A DNA stretch of 39,067 nt from Bradyrhizobium sp. ORS 375 (GTDB lineage: Bacteria > Pseudomonadota > Alphaproteobacteria > Rhizobiales > Xanthobacteraceae), in NCBI RefSeq assembly GCF_000239775.1, contig NZ_CAFI01000057.1:1-39067 (forward strand), read 5' to 3'. Numbering within the stretch: position 1 is the first letter of the stretch; the number at the start of each line of letters is the position of its first letter. This document shows positions 26,673 through 34,693 of the stretch, piece after piece. A program made the position numbers and the translations under genes. The notes below the pieces were generated by a model. The model was given only the letters and a program-made list of their open reading frames with translations, was not told the DNA's origin and ran no database searches.

Positions 26673-27902
26673 ATGAAAAAGACTCTGACGCGGCGCGATT
26701 TCTGCGCCACCGCGCTCGCGACCATCGGTGCCTCGACCATCGCCTCGCCTTACGTCTGGGCGGCCGAGAAGAAATATGACGCCGGCGCCAGCGACACCGA
26801 GATCAAGATCGGCCAGACCATTCCGCATTCCGGACCCGGCTCGCTCTATGGCGTGCTCGGCCGTGTCGGCGAAGCCTATTTCCAGATGCTCAACGAGCAG
26901 GGCGGCATCAACGGACGCAAGGTCAAGTTCCTGACGATGGACGATGCCTATAGCGCGCCGAAATGCGTCGAGGCGACGCGGCGCCTGGTCGAGCAGGACG
27001 AGGTGCTGGCGCTGTATGGATCGCTCGGCACCGCGCCGCAGACCGCCGTGCACAAATACCTCAACTCCAAGGGCGTGCCGCAGCTGCTGCTCAACACCGG
27101 CGCCTCGAAGTGGAACGATCCGAAGAACTACAAATGGACCATGGCCGGCCTGCCGCTATATCCGACCGAGGCGCGAATCCTCGCCAAGCACGTGCTGAGC
27201 GTGAAGCCGGAAGCCAAGATCGGCATCCTCTATCAGAACGACGATTTCGGCCGCGACTTCTTAGGTCCGTTCAAGAAGGTGCTGGCGGACGCCGGCGGCA
27301 AGGCCCAGGTGATCATGGAGCAGACCTATGATCTCACCGAGCCGACGGTCGACTCGCAGCTGATCAATCTGTCGAAGTCGGGCGCCGACGTGTTCTACAA
27401 CATCACCACCGGCAAGGCGACGTCGCAGTCGATCCGGAAAGTGGCCGAGCTCGGCTGGAAGCCGCTGCAGCTGCTGTCGGCCGGCTCGACAGGGCGCTCG
27501 ATCCTCTCGGCCGCCGGACTCGAGAACGCCAAGGACATCGTCGCCATCCGCTACTCGAAGGATGCCGGCGTGCCGCAATGGAAGGACGATCCGGATGTGA
27601 AGGGTTTCGAGGCCTTGCGCGCGAAGTATCTGCCCAACATCGATCCCGACAACACCATCGCCTATGCGGGCTACGGCCAGGCGGTGTCGATGGGCGAGAT
27701 CCTGCGCCGCTGCGGCGACACGCTGACCCGCGAGAACGTGCTCAAGCACGCCACCACCTTGGCCGGCTTCCACTCGCCGTTCTTCCTCAACGGCGTCAAC
27801 TACGCCTACACGCCGGACGACTACACGCCGATGAAGACGCTCTACATCTCGATCTTCGACGGCAAGGACTGGAGCATCTCCGAGAAGCCGATGACGGAGT
27901 AG
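26673..27902 (+). CDS. Liv-type (family 5) ABC transporter substrate-binding protein
   Basis: The 409-residue periplasmic binding protein is of the branched-chain amino acid (Leu/Ile/Val) type. The twin-arginine-like signal MKKTLTRRDFCATALATIGA runs to a likely cut after YVWA. The mature part has IKIGQTIPHSGPGSLYGVLGRVGEAYFQMLNEQGGINGRKV and YQNDDFGRDFLGPFKKVL, both hallmarks of the family. Rhizobia have many such proteins with diverse ligands (amino acids, aromatic acids, amides), and the ligand is unknown here. No permease or ATPase genes are adjacent, so it is an orphan. The ATG is set by GGGAG about 10 bases upstream and by the signal peptide. It interrupts the two halves of the repair gene set. 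Confidence 0.93.
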   Translation: MKKTLTRRDFCATALATIGASTIASPYVWAAEKKYDAGASDTEIKIGQTIPHSGPGSLYGVLGRVGEAYFQMLNEQGGINGRKVKFLTMDDAYSAPKCVEATRRLVEQDEVLALYGSLGTAPQTAVHKYLNSKGVPQLLLNTGASKWNDPKNYKWTMAGLPLYPTEARILAKHVLSVKPEAKIGILYQNDDFGRDFLGPFKKVLADAGGKAQVIMEQTYDLTEPTVDSQLINLSKSGADVFYNITTGKATSQSIRKVAELGWKPLQLLSAGSTGRSILSAAGLENAKDIVAIRYSKDAGVPQWKDDPDVKGFEALRAKYLPNIDPDNTIAYAGYGQAVSMGEILRRCGDTLTRENVLKHATTLAGFHSPFFLNGVNYAYTPDDYTPMKTLYISIFDGKDWSISEKPMTE

Positions 27903-27954
27903 GGGGCTTCCTCCCGTTGGATGATGACACCGGAGATGTGGCTGCACTCTCCGG

Positions 27955-28070
27955 TGTCGTCCCTGCGAACGCAGGGACCCATACCGCGGAATCTATCGTT
28001 GAGGCATAACTGCCAGTCATCGTCTCAGCGCGGCCGGTGGTTATGGGTCCCTGCGTTCGCAGGGACGACA
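27955..28070. repeat. Long perfect inverted repeat upstream of the helicase gene
   Basis: Arms at 27955-27983 and 28042-28070 form a perfect 29-bp inverted repeat. Each arm contains the hairpin CCCTGCGAACGCAGGG. It lies 53 bases after the binding-protein stop and 117 bases before the helicase start. The central part shares GGTGGTTATGGGTCCC with the lysS-side element at 17061-17180, so the two are relatives. Confidence 0.85.
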
Positions 28071-28186
28071 GCGGTGTTTGAGGAGGCGCTGATGCCCCCC
28101 CCCCGTCCCTCGGGGGCGATAGCCATTGCCGCTGAGGCAGCCATCCCGCCCTCGACGAAGGGCGACCGACTGCCTACCTTCCCCCG

Positions 28187-30727
28187 GTGCCGCCCCGCAT
28201 TCGACCAGTCCCGGCTGACGACAGCCCCGCGCTGCCCGACCATTTCACGCGATGGTTCGCCGCGCGCGGCTGGGCGCCGCGTGCGCATCAGCTGGCGCTG
28301 CTGGACAAGGCGCGTGCGCAGCGCTCCGCGCTGCTGATCGCGCCGACCGGAGCCGGCAAGACGCTGGCAGGGTTCCTGCCGACTCTGGTCGAGCTGGACG
28401 AGAAGCCAGCCGCGCGATCTCTCGCCCGCCCCGCCGGCCTGCACACGCTCTACATCTCTCCGCTGAAGGCGCTCGCGGTCGACATCGCGCGCAATCTGGA
28501 CGCGCCGATCTCGGAGATGGGGCTGCCGATCAAGGTCGAGACCCGCACCGGCGACACGCCGGCCTCGCGCAAGCAGCGGCAGCGGCGTTATCCGCCGGAC
28601 ATCCTGCTGACGACGCCCGAGCAGCTCGCGCTGCTGCTGTCGTCCGCCGACGCGCCGTTCCTGTTCTCTTCGCTCAAGCGCGTCGTGCTCGACGAGCTGC
28701 ATGCGCTGGTGACCTCCAAGCGCGGCGATCTCCTGTCGCTCGGGCTGGCGCGGCTGTGGCGGCTCGCGCCCGGGATGCGGATGATCGGCCTCTCCGCGAC
28801 GGTGGCCGAGCCCGAGCAGCTGGCCCGCTTCCTGATGCCGCAGCCCGAGGGCGCCGTGGCCGCGGCCGACATCGTCCTGGCCGGCGGCGCGGCGCAGCCC
28901 GTCGTGGAGATGCTCGACACGAGCGAGCGGCTGCCCTGGGCCGGCCACACCGCGCGGCATGCGCTGGCCGAGATGTACGAGCTCATCAAGACCAACAAGA
29001 CCACGCTGGTGTTCGTCAACACCCGCAGCCAGGCCGAGATGCTGTTCCAGGATTTCTGGCGCATCAACGACGACAACCTCGCCATCGCCCTGCATCACGG
29101 CTCGCTCGATGTTGCCCAGCGCCGCAAGGTCGAGGACGCGATGGCGGCCGGCAAATTGCGCGGCGTGGTCTGCACTTCCTCGCTCGACCTCGGCGTCGAC
29201 TGGGGCGACGTCGATCTCGTCATCAATGTTGGCGCGCCCAAGGGCTGCTCGCGGCTGATGCAGCGCATCGGCCGCGCCAACCACCGGCTCGACGAAGCCT
29301 CACGCGCGGTGCTGGTGCCGGCCAATCGCTTCGAGGTGCTGGAATGCTCGGTCGCGATCGACGCGATCGCCGACAATGCGCAGGACACGCCGCCGCTGCG
29401 CACCGGCGCGCTCGATGTGCTGGCGCAGCACGTGCTCGGCTGCGCCTGTGGCGATCCGTTCCTCAGCGATCAGCTCTACGCGGAGGTGATCACCGCCGCC
29501 CCTTATGCGCAGCTGTCGCGCAGCGATTTCGACGACGTCGTCGACTTCGTTGCGTCGGGCGGCTACGCGCTGAAGACCTATGAGCGCTTCGCGCGCATCA
29601 AGCAGGATGCGAAAGGCGCCTGGCGCGTCGCCAACCCGAAGGTGCGGCAGACCTACCGCTTGAACGTCGGCACCATCGTCGAGGAGGCAATGCTCAAGGT
29701 GCGCCTGGTGCGTTCGCGCAGCGGCGCCAAGGGGGGCACCACCGGCGCAATCGCGCGCGGCGGCCGGCTGCTCGGCGAGATCGAGGAGTATTTCATCGAG
29801 GGTCTGACGCCCGGCGACACTTTCGTGTTCGGCGGCGAGATCGTGCGCTACGAGGCGCTCGCCGAGGATCAGGTCTATGTGTCGCGCGCCAACGACGCCG
29901 ATCCAAAAGTGCCGTCCTACATGGGCGGCAAGTTTCCGCTCTCGACCTATCTCGCCGAGCGCGTCCGTGGCCTGCTCGACGATACCAGGGCATGGATGCA
30001 ATTGCCGGAGCAGGTGCGCGACTGGCTGGCGCTGCAGGAAGACGTGTCGCGCATTCCGGCGCGGCGCGAGCTGCTGGTCGAGACGTTTCCGCGTTCCAAC
30101 AAGCACTATCTCGTCTGCTATCCGTTCGAGGGCCGGCTCGCGCATCAGACGCTCGGCATGCTGCTGACGCGGCGGCTGGAGCGCGCCCGCGCCCGGCCGC
30201 TCGGCTTCGTCGCCAATGAATATGCGCTCGCGGTGTGGGGCCTCGGCGACATGTCGCATATGGTGAGCCAAGGCCGGCTCGATCTCGCCTCGCTGTTCGA
30301 TCCGGACATGCTCGGCGACGATCTCGAGGCGTGGCTCGCGGAATCCGCATTGATGAAGCGCACGTTCCGGTCCTGCGCCATCATCTCCGGGCTGATCCCG
30401 CGCCGCTTCACCGGCGAGGAGAAGAGCCGCCGCCAGGTGCTGTTCTCGACCGATCTCGTCTACGACGTGCTGCGCCGGCATCAGCCCGATCACATGCTGT
30501 TGCGCGCCGCGCGCGCCGATGCCGCCACCGGCCTGCTCGATCTGCGCCGCCTCGGTGATATGCTGACGCGAATCGAGGGCCGAATCACCCATCGCCCGCT
30601 CGATCGCGTCTCGCCTCTGGCGGTGCCGGTGATGCTGGAAATCGGCCGGGAATCGGTCTATGGCGAGGCCGCCGACGAGCTCCTGGCGGAAGCCGCCGAG
30701 GAACTCGTGAAGGAGGCGATGGGGTAG
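28187..30727 (+). CDS. Ligase-associated DEXH helicase (Lhr-Core type)
   Basis: The 846-residue superfamily 2 helicase matches the Lhr-Core helicases that go with the ligase, exonuclease and PdeM. Walker A APTGAGKT is at residues 52-59, the Walker B/DEXH box DELH at 169-172, motif III SATV at 203-206 and motif VI QRIGRANHR at 359-367. The remaining ~450 residues form the winged-helix and Lhr-specific domains (ARGGRLLGEIEEYFIEGLTPGDTFVFGGE). Related enzymes are 3'-5' ssDNA-dependent ATPases (family knowledge). The start is GTG without a good ribosome site, and no ATG lies nearby in frame, so expression may be low or dependent on an unusual start. Its partner pdeM follows on the same strand after a palindromic element. 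Confidence 0.95.
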   Translation: MPPRIRPVPADDSPALPDHFTRWFAARGWAPRAHQLALLDKARAQRSALLIAPTGAGKTLAGFLPTLVELDEKPAARSLARPAGLHTLYISPLKALAVDIARNLDAPISEMGLPIKVETRTGDTPASRKQRQRRYPPDILLTTPEQLALLLSSADAPFLFSSLKRVVLDELHALVTSKRGDLLSLGLARLWRLAPGMRMIGLSATVAEPEQLARFLMPQPEGAVAAADIVLAGGAAQPVVEMLDTSERLPWAGHTARHALAEMYELIKTNKTTLVFVNTRSQAEMLFQDFWRINDDNLAIALHHGSLDVAQRRKVEDAMAAGKLRGVVCTSSLDLGVDWGDVDLVINVGAPKGCSRLMQRIGRANHRLDEASRAVLVPANRFEVLECSVAIDAIADNAQDTPPLRTGALDVLAQHVLGCACGDPFLSDQLYAEVITAAPYAQLSRSDFDDVVDFVASGGYALKTYERFARIKQDAKGAWRVANPKVRQTYRLNVGTIVEEAMLKVRLVRSRSGAKGGTTGAIARGGRLLGEIEEYFIEGLTPGDTFVFGGEIVRYEALAEDQVYVSRANDADPKVPSYMGGKFPLSTYLAERVRGLLDDTRAWMQLPEQVRDWLALQEDVSRIPARRELLVETFPRSNKHYLVCYPFEGRLAHQTLGMLLTRRLERARARPLGFVANEYALAVWGLGDMSHMVSQGRLDLASLFDPDMLGDDLEAWLAESALMKRTFRSCAIISGLIPRRFTGEEKSRRQVLFSTDLVYDVLRRHQPDHMLLRAARADAATGLLDLRRLGDMLTRIEGRITHRPLDRVSPLAVPVMLEIGRESVYGEAADELLAEAAEELVKEAMG

Positions 30728-30730
30728 CGA

Positions 30731-30825
30731 ATGATCCGGAAAAGTGGGAACCGGTTTTCCGAAAAGATCATGCGCAAACAAAGGGATCAGATCATGATGC
30801 GATTCTGTGGAATCGTATCATGATC
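30731..30825. repeat. Palindromic element between helicase and pdeM
   Basis: There are two hairpins: CGGAAAA...TTTTCCG with the AAAGTGGGAACCGG core at the left, and a 16+4+16 stem-loop at 30790-30825 (15 of 16 pairs, arms starting GATCATGAT). This motif type is common between genes in Rhizobiales (from memory). The GTG that could extend pdeM upstream (30807) lies in the loop of the second hairpin. Confidence 0.8.
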
Positions 30826-30878
30826 GAGCGAAAGGCGAGGCGGAGTTGCGGGGGACGACATTCTCCTCATCGGGCACG

Positions 30879-31532
30879 ATGGAGATCGCGGGCATCACGC
30901 TGCGCGCCGATCTGTCGGGCGCCTTGATCTGGGACGAGCAGCGCCTGCTCGTCGTCTCCGACCTGCATCTGGAAAAGGGTTCGAGCTACGCCTCGCGCGG
31001 CACGCTGCTGCCGCCGTTCGATACGGTGGCGACTCTGCGCCGGCTCGAAGCGGTGATCGCGCACTATGATCCGCGCACCGTGGTCGCGCTCGGCGACAGC
31101 TTCCATGACCGCGACGCGCATACCCGCCTCACCGGCGACGACCGCGCCTGCATCGCCAACCTGCAGGTCGGCCGCGACTGGATCTGGATCACCGGCAACC
31201 ACGATCCCGCGCCGTACGGCATCGGCGGCGATGTCGCCGATGAGATCACGATTCATGCGGTGACGTTCCGCCACGAGCCGACCGGGGCGCACGGCGAGAT
31301 CGCCGGCCATCTGCATCCCAAGGCGCGCGTCGCGACGCGGGCGCGCACCCTCGAGCGCCGCTGCTTCGTCTCCGATGGCGAGCGCGCGGTGATGCCGGCC
31401 TTCGGCGCCTATGCCGGCGGCCTGAGCGTGCGCGACGCGGCGTTCGCGAAGCTGTTCCCGAAGCGCGCGTTCGTTGCGCATGTGCTCGGCGACACAAGGC
31501 TGCACAGCATCGCTGCGGCAAGGTGTTATTAG
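30879..31532 (+). CDS. pdeM: Ligase-associated metallophosphoesterase
   Basis: The 217-residue calcineurin-like phosphoesterase has the full metal site: SDLHLEKG (27-34), GDSFHD (72-77), GNHD (106-109) and GHLHPKA (143-149). It is the PdeM type, a manganese-dependent DNA endonuclease or phosphodiesterase of the ligase-associated repair set. The start at 30879 is preferred because family members begin just before the I-x-L-x-A-D-x-S-G-A-L segment. A longer frame from GTG 30807 would begin inside a hairpin of the palindromic element. The ribosome site is weak either way. A 7-bp stem-loop follows the stop. Confidence 0.9.
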   Translation: MEIAGITLRADLSGALIWDEQRLLVVSDLHLEKGSSYASRGTLLPPFDTVATLRRLEAVIAHYDPRTVVALGDSFHDRDAHTRLTGDDRACIANLQVGRDWIWITGNHDPAPYGIGGDVADEITIHAVTFRHEPTGAHGEIAGHLHPKARVATRARTLERRCFVSDGERAVMPAFGAYAGGLSVRDAAFAKLFPKRAFVAHVLGDTRLHSIAAARCY

Positions 31533-31534
31533 TT

Positions 31535-31551
31535 CGATCGAGGATCGATCG
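31535..31551 (+). terminator. Stem-loop after pdeM
   Basis: CGATCGA-GGA-TCGATCG is a perfect 7-bp stem with a 3-base loop, 2 bases after the pdeM stop. No T-run follows, so it is a candidate Rho-dependent end or mRNA 3'-stabiliser. Confidence 0.4.
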
Positions 31552-31640
31552 CTCGAGACGATCAACGCGTCTGGACCTCGATTGTACCCTCTCTCGCACG
31601 GGCGCTGACGCTCTCTGATGTGCTTGCCCTGTTCTCACAT

Positions 31641-31718
31641 CGTCATGGCCGGGCTTGACCCGGCCATCCATCTTCTTTCGAGAAAGGATGGATGCCCGGG
31701 TCAAGCCCGGGCATGACG
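31641..31718. repeat. Palindromic element, GGGCTTGACCC family, copy 2
   Basis: This 78-base element has facing hairpins GGCCGGGCTTGACCCGGCC and GCCCGGGTCAAGCCCGGGC, nearly identical to copy 1 at 22494, with a slightly longer centre. It lies in the 299-base space between the convergent pdeM and LysR genes. Confidence 0.85.
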
Positions 31719-31831
31719 GAGTAACTCATCAACAGGGGCGCCCGTGGCGTCGGCTCATCGCGCCGTAGGAGCGGTAGGAGATGGCTCCTTCCAGCGCTCG
31801 CGAGCGGGAACACGCTATCTTTCGCAATCGG

Positions 31832-32698
31832 CTACGCCGCCTTCGCCTGCACCTTCTCGCAGAACTCCGCCAGCCGGTCGGCCAGCCGCAGCGTCGCCGG
31901 GCTTGCGGCCGGCGAGGCAACGAGGGCGACCTCGGTGCGGTCGATCGGCGCGAAGCCCTCGCGGGCCGTGAGCACGCGATGGTCCGCCTGCACCGCCATC
32001 TCCGAGAGGATGCTCAGCCCCATGCCGGCCGCGACCGCGGCCTGGATGCCGGCGAGGCTCGACGACGTGTAGGCCATGTGCCAGGCGCGCCCGTTGCTTT
32101 CCAGCGCATGGATCGCCCGGCTGCGATACAGGCAGCCGAGCGGAAAGCCGATCAGCGGCAGCGAGGTGCTGTTGAGGTTGACCGGGTGGCTCTTGCTCGT
32201 CACCCAATAGACCTGCTCGGGCCAGGCGGCGATCGCCGCCCTGGTGTCGTCGACGCCGCGCTTGAGCAGCGCGAGATCGAGATCGCCGCGCTCGATGTCG
32301 CGCTTCAGGTTCAGGCTCTGATCGGCGCGCACGTCGAGTCTCAGATCGGGATGCGCGCGCGAGAACGCCGCGAGCAGCTTTGCGAGCCGGTAGGCGGCGA
32401 AATCCTCGGGAATGCCGAGCTTCACCGCGCCGGCAGGGCCGGGCCTCGCCACCACGTCGCGCGCTTCTTCCGCGAGCGTCAGCAGGCGGCGGGCGTAGGA
32501 CAGCAGCCGCTCGCCGGCTTCGGTCGGCGTCACCTCGCGGCCGTCACGGTTGAGCAGTGTCTGGCCGAGATCGTCCTCCAGCCGCCGGATCTGCTGGCTG
32601 ACGGTCGATTGCGTGCGGTGGACGCGCTCGCCCGCCCGGGTGAAGCCGCCGGCCTCGACCACCGAGACGAAGCTGCGCAACAGCTCCAGATCGAGCAT
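31832..32698 (-). CDS. LysR-family transcriptional regulator
   Basis: The 288-residue protein has an N-terminal LysR winged helix (residues 1-60: LELLRSFVSVVEAGGFTRAGERVHRTQSTVSQQIRRLEDDLGQ) and a two-lobed effector domain starting near residue 90. The ATG follows a strong GGAGG site at 6 bases. It is divergent from an EamA transporter with 98 bases between them, the classical LysR arrangement, so the transporter and the coupled MBL-fold gene are its likely targets. The effector is unknown. It is convergent with pdeM across a palindromic element. Confidence 0.95.
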   Translation of the reverse strand: MLDLELLRSFVSVVEAGGFTRAGERVHRTQSTVSQQIRRLEDDLGQTLLNRDGREVTPTEAGERLLSYARRLLTLAEEARDVVARPGPAGAVKLGIPEDFAAYRLAKLLAAFSRAHPDLRLDVRADQSLNLKRDIERGDLDLALLKRGVDDTRAAIAAWPEQVYWVTSKSHPVNLNSTSLPLIGFPLGCLYRSRAIHALESNGRAWHMAYTSSSLAGIQAAVAAGMGLSILSEMAVQADHRVLTAREGFAPIDRTEVALVASPAASPATLRLADRLAEFCEKVQAKAA

Positions 32699-32738
32699 CG
32701 GGAACCTCCATTCGAAATTCCACTGAGTTTCAGTCTAT

Positions 32739-32755
32739 CATTTAATTTCCAAATG
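32739..32755. promoter_or_regulatory. Candidate LysR-type operator (T-N11-A dyad)
   Basis: CATTT-AATTTCC-AAATG is a 5-bp dyad containing the T-N11-A signature of LysR binding sites. It lies 41 bases from each start codon in the divergent space, in AT-rich sequence unlike the surroundings. Confidence 0.5.
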
Positions 32756-32796
32756 GGAAAGAACAGCCCTACATCGAGCGGCAGAGGAGACCGCCG

Positions 32797-33720
32797 ATGT
32801 CGTCCGTTTCATCTCCGGCTGCCGTGACCCCGATGAAGTCGAACCTGCTGCCGCTGGAAATCGGCCTGTTCTGCCTGCTGTGGAGCTTCGCCTTCGTCGC
32901 CGGCAAGATCGGCGTCACGTATTGCCCGCCGCTGCTGCTGCTCGCCGCGCGGTTCTCGCTCGCCGGCGTCCTGATCCTGGTGGTTCCGGCTGTGAGAGGC
33001 GAGCTGCGCATGAGCTGGCGCGATGCGGCCGTGTTCGCCATCATCGGCATCGCCAACAACGCGCTCTATCTCGGCCTTGGCTACACCGGCCTGCAGACCG
33101 TGTCGGCCGGGCTCGGTGGCCTGATCGTCTCGGCCAATCCGGTATTCACCGCCGTGTTTGCCGCGCTGCTGCTCGGCGAGCCGCTGACCCTGCGCAAGGT
33201 CGCGGGCCTTGTGCTCGGCACGATCGGCGTCGCGATGATCGTCTGGCACCGCATGTCAGTCGGCACCGATCATCTCCAGGGCATTCTCTACACGCTCGCA
33301 GCTCTCGCTTCGATCGTCACCGGCACCATCCTGTTCAAGCAGCTGGCGCCGAACGGCAGCCTGTGGGTCGGTAACGGCATCCAGAACCTCTCGGCCGGGC
33401 TCGTGCTGTGGCCTGTGGCCTTGGACATCTCGAGCGTCCACGACGTCGTGCCGAATGCGCAGCTGATCGGCGCGTTCGCCTTCCTCGTGCTCGGCGGCTC
33501 GATCCTGGCCTATGTGCTCTGGTTCCATCTCCTTAAAGTGTGTGGCGCGACCGCGGCCAGCGCCTATCACTTTGTGATGCCGCCGCTGGCGATGATCTTC
33601 GCCTTCCTTGTGCTGGGCGAGCATGTCGCGCTGCAGGACCTGCTCGGCGTCATCCCCGTCGCCATCGGCATCTATCTGGTCACGCGCGCACCCGCGCGGA
33701 GCTTGGGAGCATCAGCATGA
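32797..33720 (+). CDS. EamA/DMT-family transporter
   Basis: The 307-residue inner-membrane protein has about 10 hydrophobic helices in two EamA halves (LLWSFAFVAGKIGV in the first; LVLGGSILAYVLWFHLLKV and FVMPPLAMIFAFLVLGEHVALQDLLGVIPVAIGIYLV in the second). Such proteins usually export amino acids or other metabolites. The ATG follows GGAG at 7 bases. Its last bases overlap the start of the next gene (ATGA). Divergence from the LysR gene suggests it is induced by the substrate sensed by that regulator (inference). Confidence 0.93.
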   Translation: MSSVSSPAAVTPMKSNLLPLEIGLFCLLWSFAFVAGKIGVTYCPPLLLLAARFSLAGVLILVVPAVRGELRMSWRDAAVFAIIGIANNALYLGLGYTGLQTVSAGLGGLIVSANPVFTAVFAALLLGEPLTLRKVAGLVLGTIGVAMIVWHRMSVGTDHLQGILYTLAALASIVTGTILFKQLAPNGSLWVGNGIQNLSAGLVLWPVALDISSVHDVVPNAQLIGAFAFLVLGGSILAYVLWFHLLKVCGATAASAYHFVMPPLAMIFAFLVLGEHVALQDLLGVIPVAIGIYLVTRAPARSLGASA

Positions 33721-34478
33721 ATGTTGCGATCACCTTGATCGGCGGCCCGACCGCCTTGATCGAAATCGACGGTTTCCGCCTGCTGACCGATCCGACCTTT
33801 GATGAGCCGGGCCAGTATGAGCTGCCGCATGTCGTGCTCGAGAAGCTGACCGCGCCGGCGCTCAAAGCCGATGCGATCGGCGCGATCGATGCGGTGCTGC
33901 TCAGCCATGATCAGCACGCCGACAATCTCGATCATGGCGGCCGGAGCTTTCTGAGCCGCGCGCCGCGCGTGCTGACGACGGAAGCCGGCGCCAGGCGGCT
34001 CGGAGGGACGGCCGAGGGTCTTGCGCCCTGGCAAACCACCGAGCTGCGCGCGCGAGGCCGGACGCTGACGGTCACCGCCACGCCGGCGCGTCATGGCCCG
34101 GCCGGCATCGAGCCGCTCTCGGGCGACGTCATCGGCTTCGTCCTGCAGCCGCAGCAAGGCACGCCGATCTATGTGAGCGGCGACACCGTGTTTTATGACG
34201 GCGTTGCCGAGGTGGCGCGGCGGTTCAAGCCGGGCGTGGTGCTGCCCTTCGCCGGGGCGGCGCAGACGCGCGGGCCGTTTCATTTGACCATGGACACCAA
34301 CGACACGGTCGAGACGGCGCGGGTGTTTGCCGAGGCCCTGATCGTGCCGGTCCACACCGACGGCTGGGCGCATTTCCGCCAGAGCGCGCAAGACCTGCGC
34401 AAGACGTTCGATGCGCTCGGCTACGGTTCGCGGCTGCGGCTGCTGGAGCCGGGCGTGAGGGCGGAGCTCGCGGGCTGA
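33717..34478 (+). CDS. Metallo-beta-lactamase-fold hydrolase, UlaG-like, with altered metal motif
   Basis: The 253-residue cytoplasmic protein has MBL-fold features: ITLIGGPTALIEIDGFRLLTDPTFD at the N-terminus, a metal-site region LLSHDQHADNLDHGG (His64, His67, Asp69), TATPARHGP, YVSGDTVFYDG and VPVHTDGWAHF. The usual HxHxDH reads H-D-Q-H-A-D-N here, so one His is shifted and the last is Asn. Related UlaG-like enzymes open lactones, and others are phosphodiesterases. The ATG has GGGAG at 8 bases and overlaps the stop of the transporter gene, so both are made together. It is convergent with the TIGR02186-type gene across a palindromic element. Confidence 0.85.
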   Translation: MNVAITLIGGPTALIEIDGFRLLTDPTFDEPGQYELPHVVLEKLTAPALKADAIGAIDAVLLSHDQHADNLDHGGRSFLSRAPRVLTTEAGARRLGGTAEGLAPWQTTELRARGRTLTVTATPARHGPAGIEPLSGDVIGFVLQPQQGTPIYVSGDTVFYDGVAEVARRFKPGVVLPFAGAAQTRGPFHLTMDTNDTVETARVFAEALIVPVHTDGWAHFRQSAQDLRKTFDALGYGSRLRLLEPGVRAELAG

Positions 34479-34547
34479 TCTCGCCGTGGCGGATGAGTGA
34501 GACGAGCGTTTGATGCCGGCGGCTCGAGCTCTCACTGTCTCCACCGC

Positions 34548-34646
34548 CGTCATGCTCCGCGAAAGCGGAGCATCCAGTACTCCGCGGCGGCCGATATTGA
34601 ATCGCGCTGTCACGGCGTACTGGATCGCCTGCGCGGACGATGACAG
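34548..34646. repeat. Palindromic element, ATCCAGTAC family, copy 2
   Basis: This has the same plan as 19735-19834. A left hairpin GCTCCGC-GAAA-GCGGAGC precedes ATCCAGTACTCCGCGG, then an unrelated centre, CACGGCGTACTGGATC and a closing GCCTGCGCGGACGATGACAG. It lies between the convergent MBL-fold and TIGR02186-type genes. Confidence 0.85.
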
Positions 34647-34693
34647 TGGGGTCTGCACGTCCATACGACGCGACCGAGATTAGCAGCGGTGGG

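Noticed and set aside
28095-28104. C10 tract upstream of the helicase as a phase-variation switch
   Set aside because: An ATG precedes it, but shifting the tract into frame with the helicase leads to a stop codon, and the tract is outside the coding region.
30807-30878. N-terminal extension of PdeM from GTG 30807
   Set aside because: The GTG lies in the loop of a palindromic-element hairpin, and the extra residues are not protein-like.
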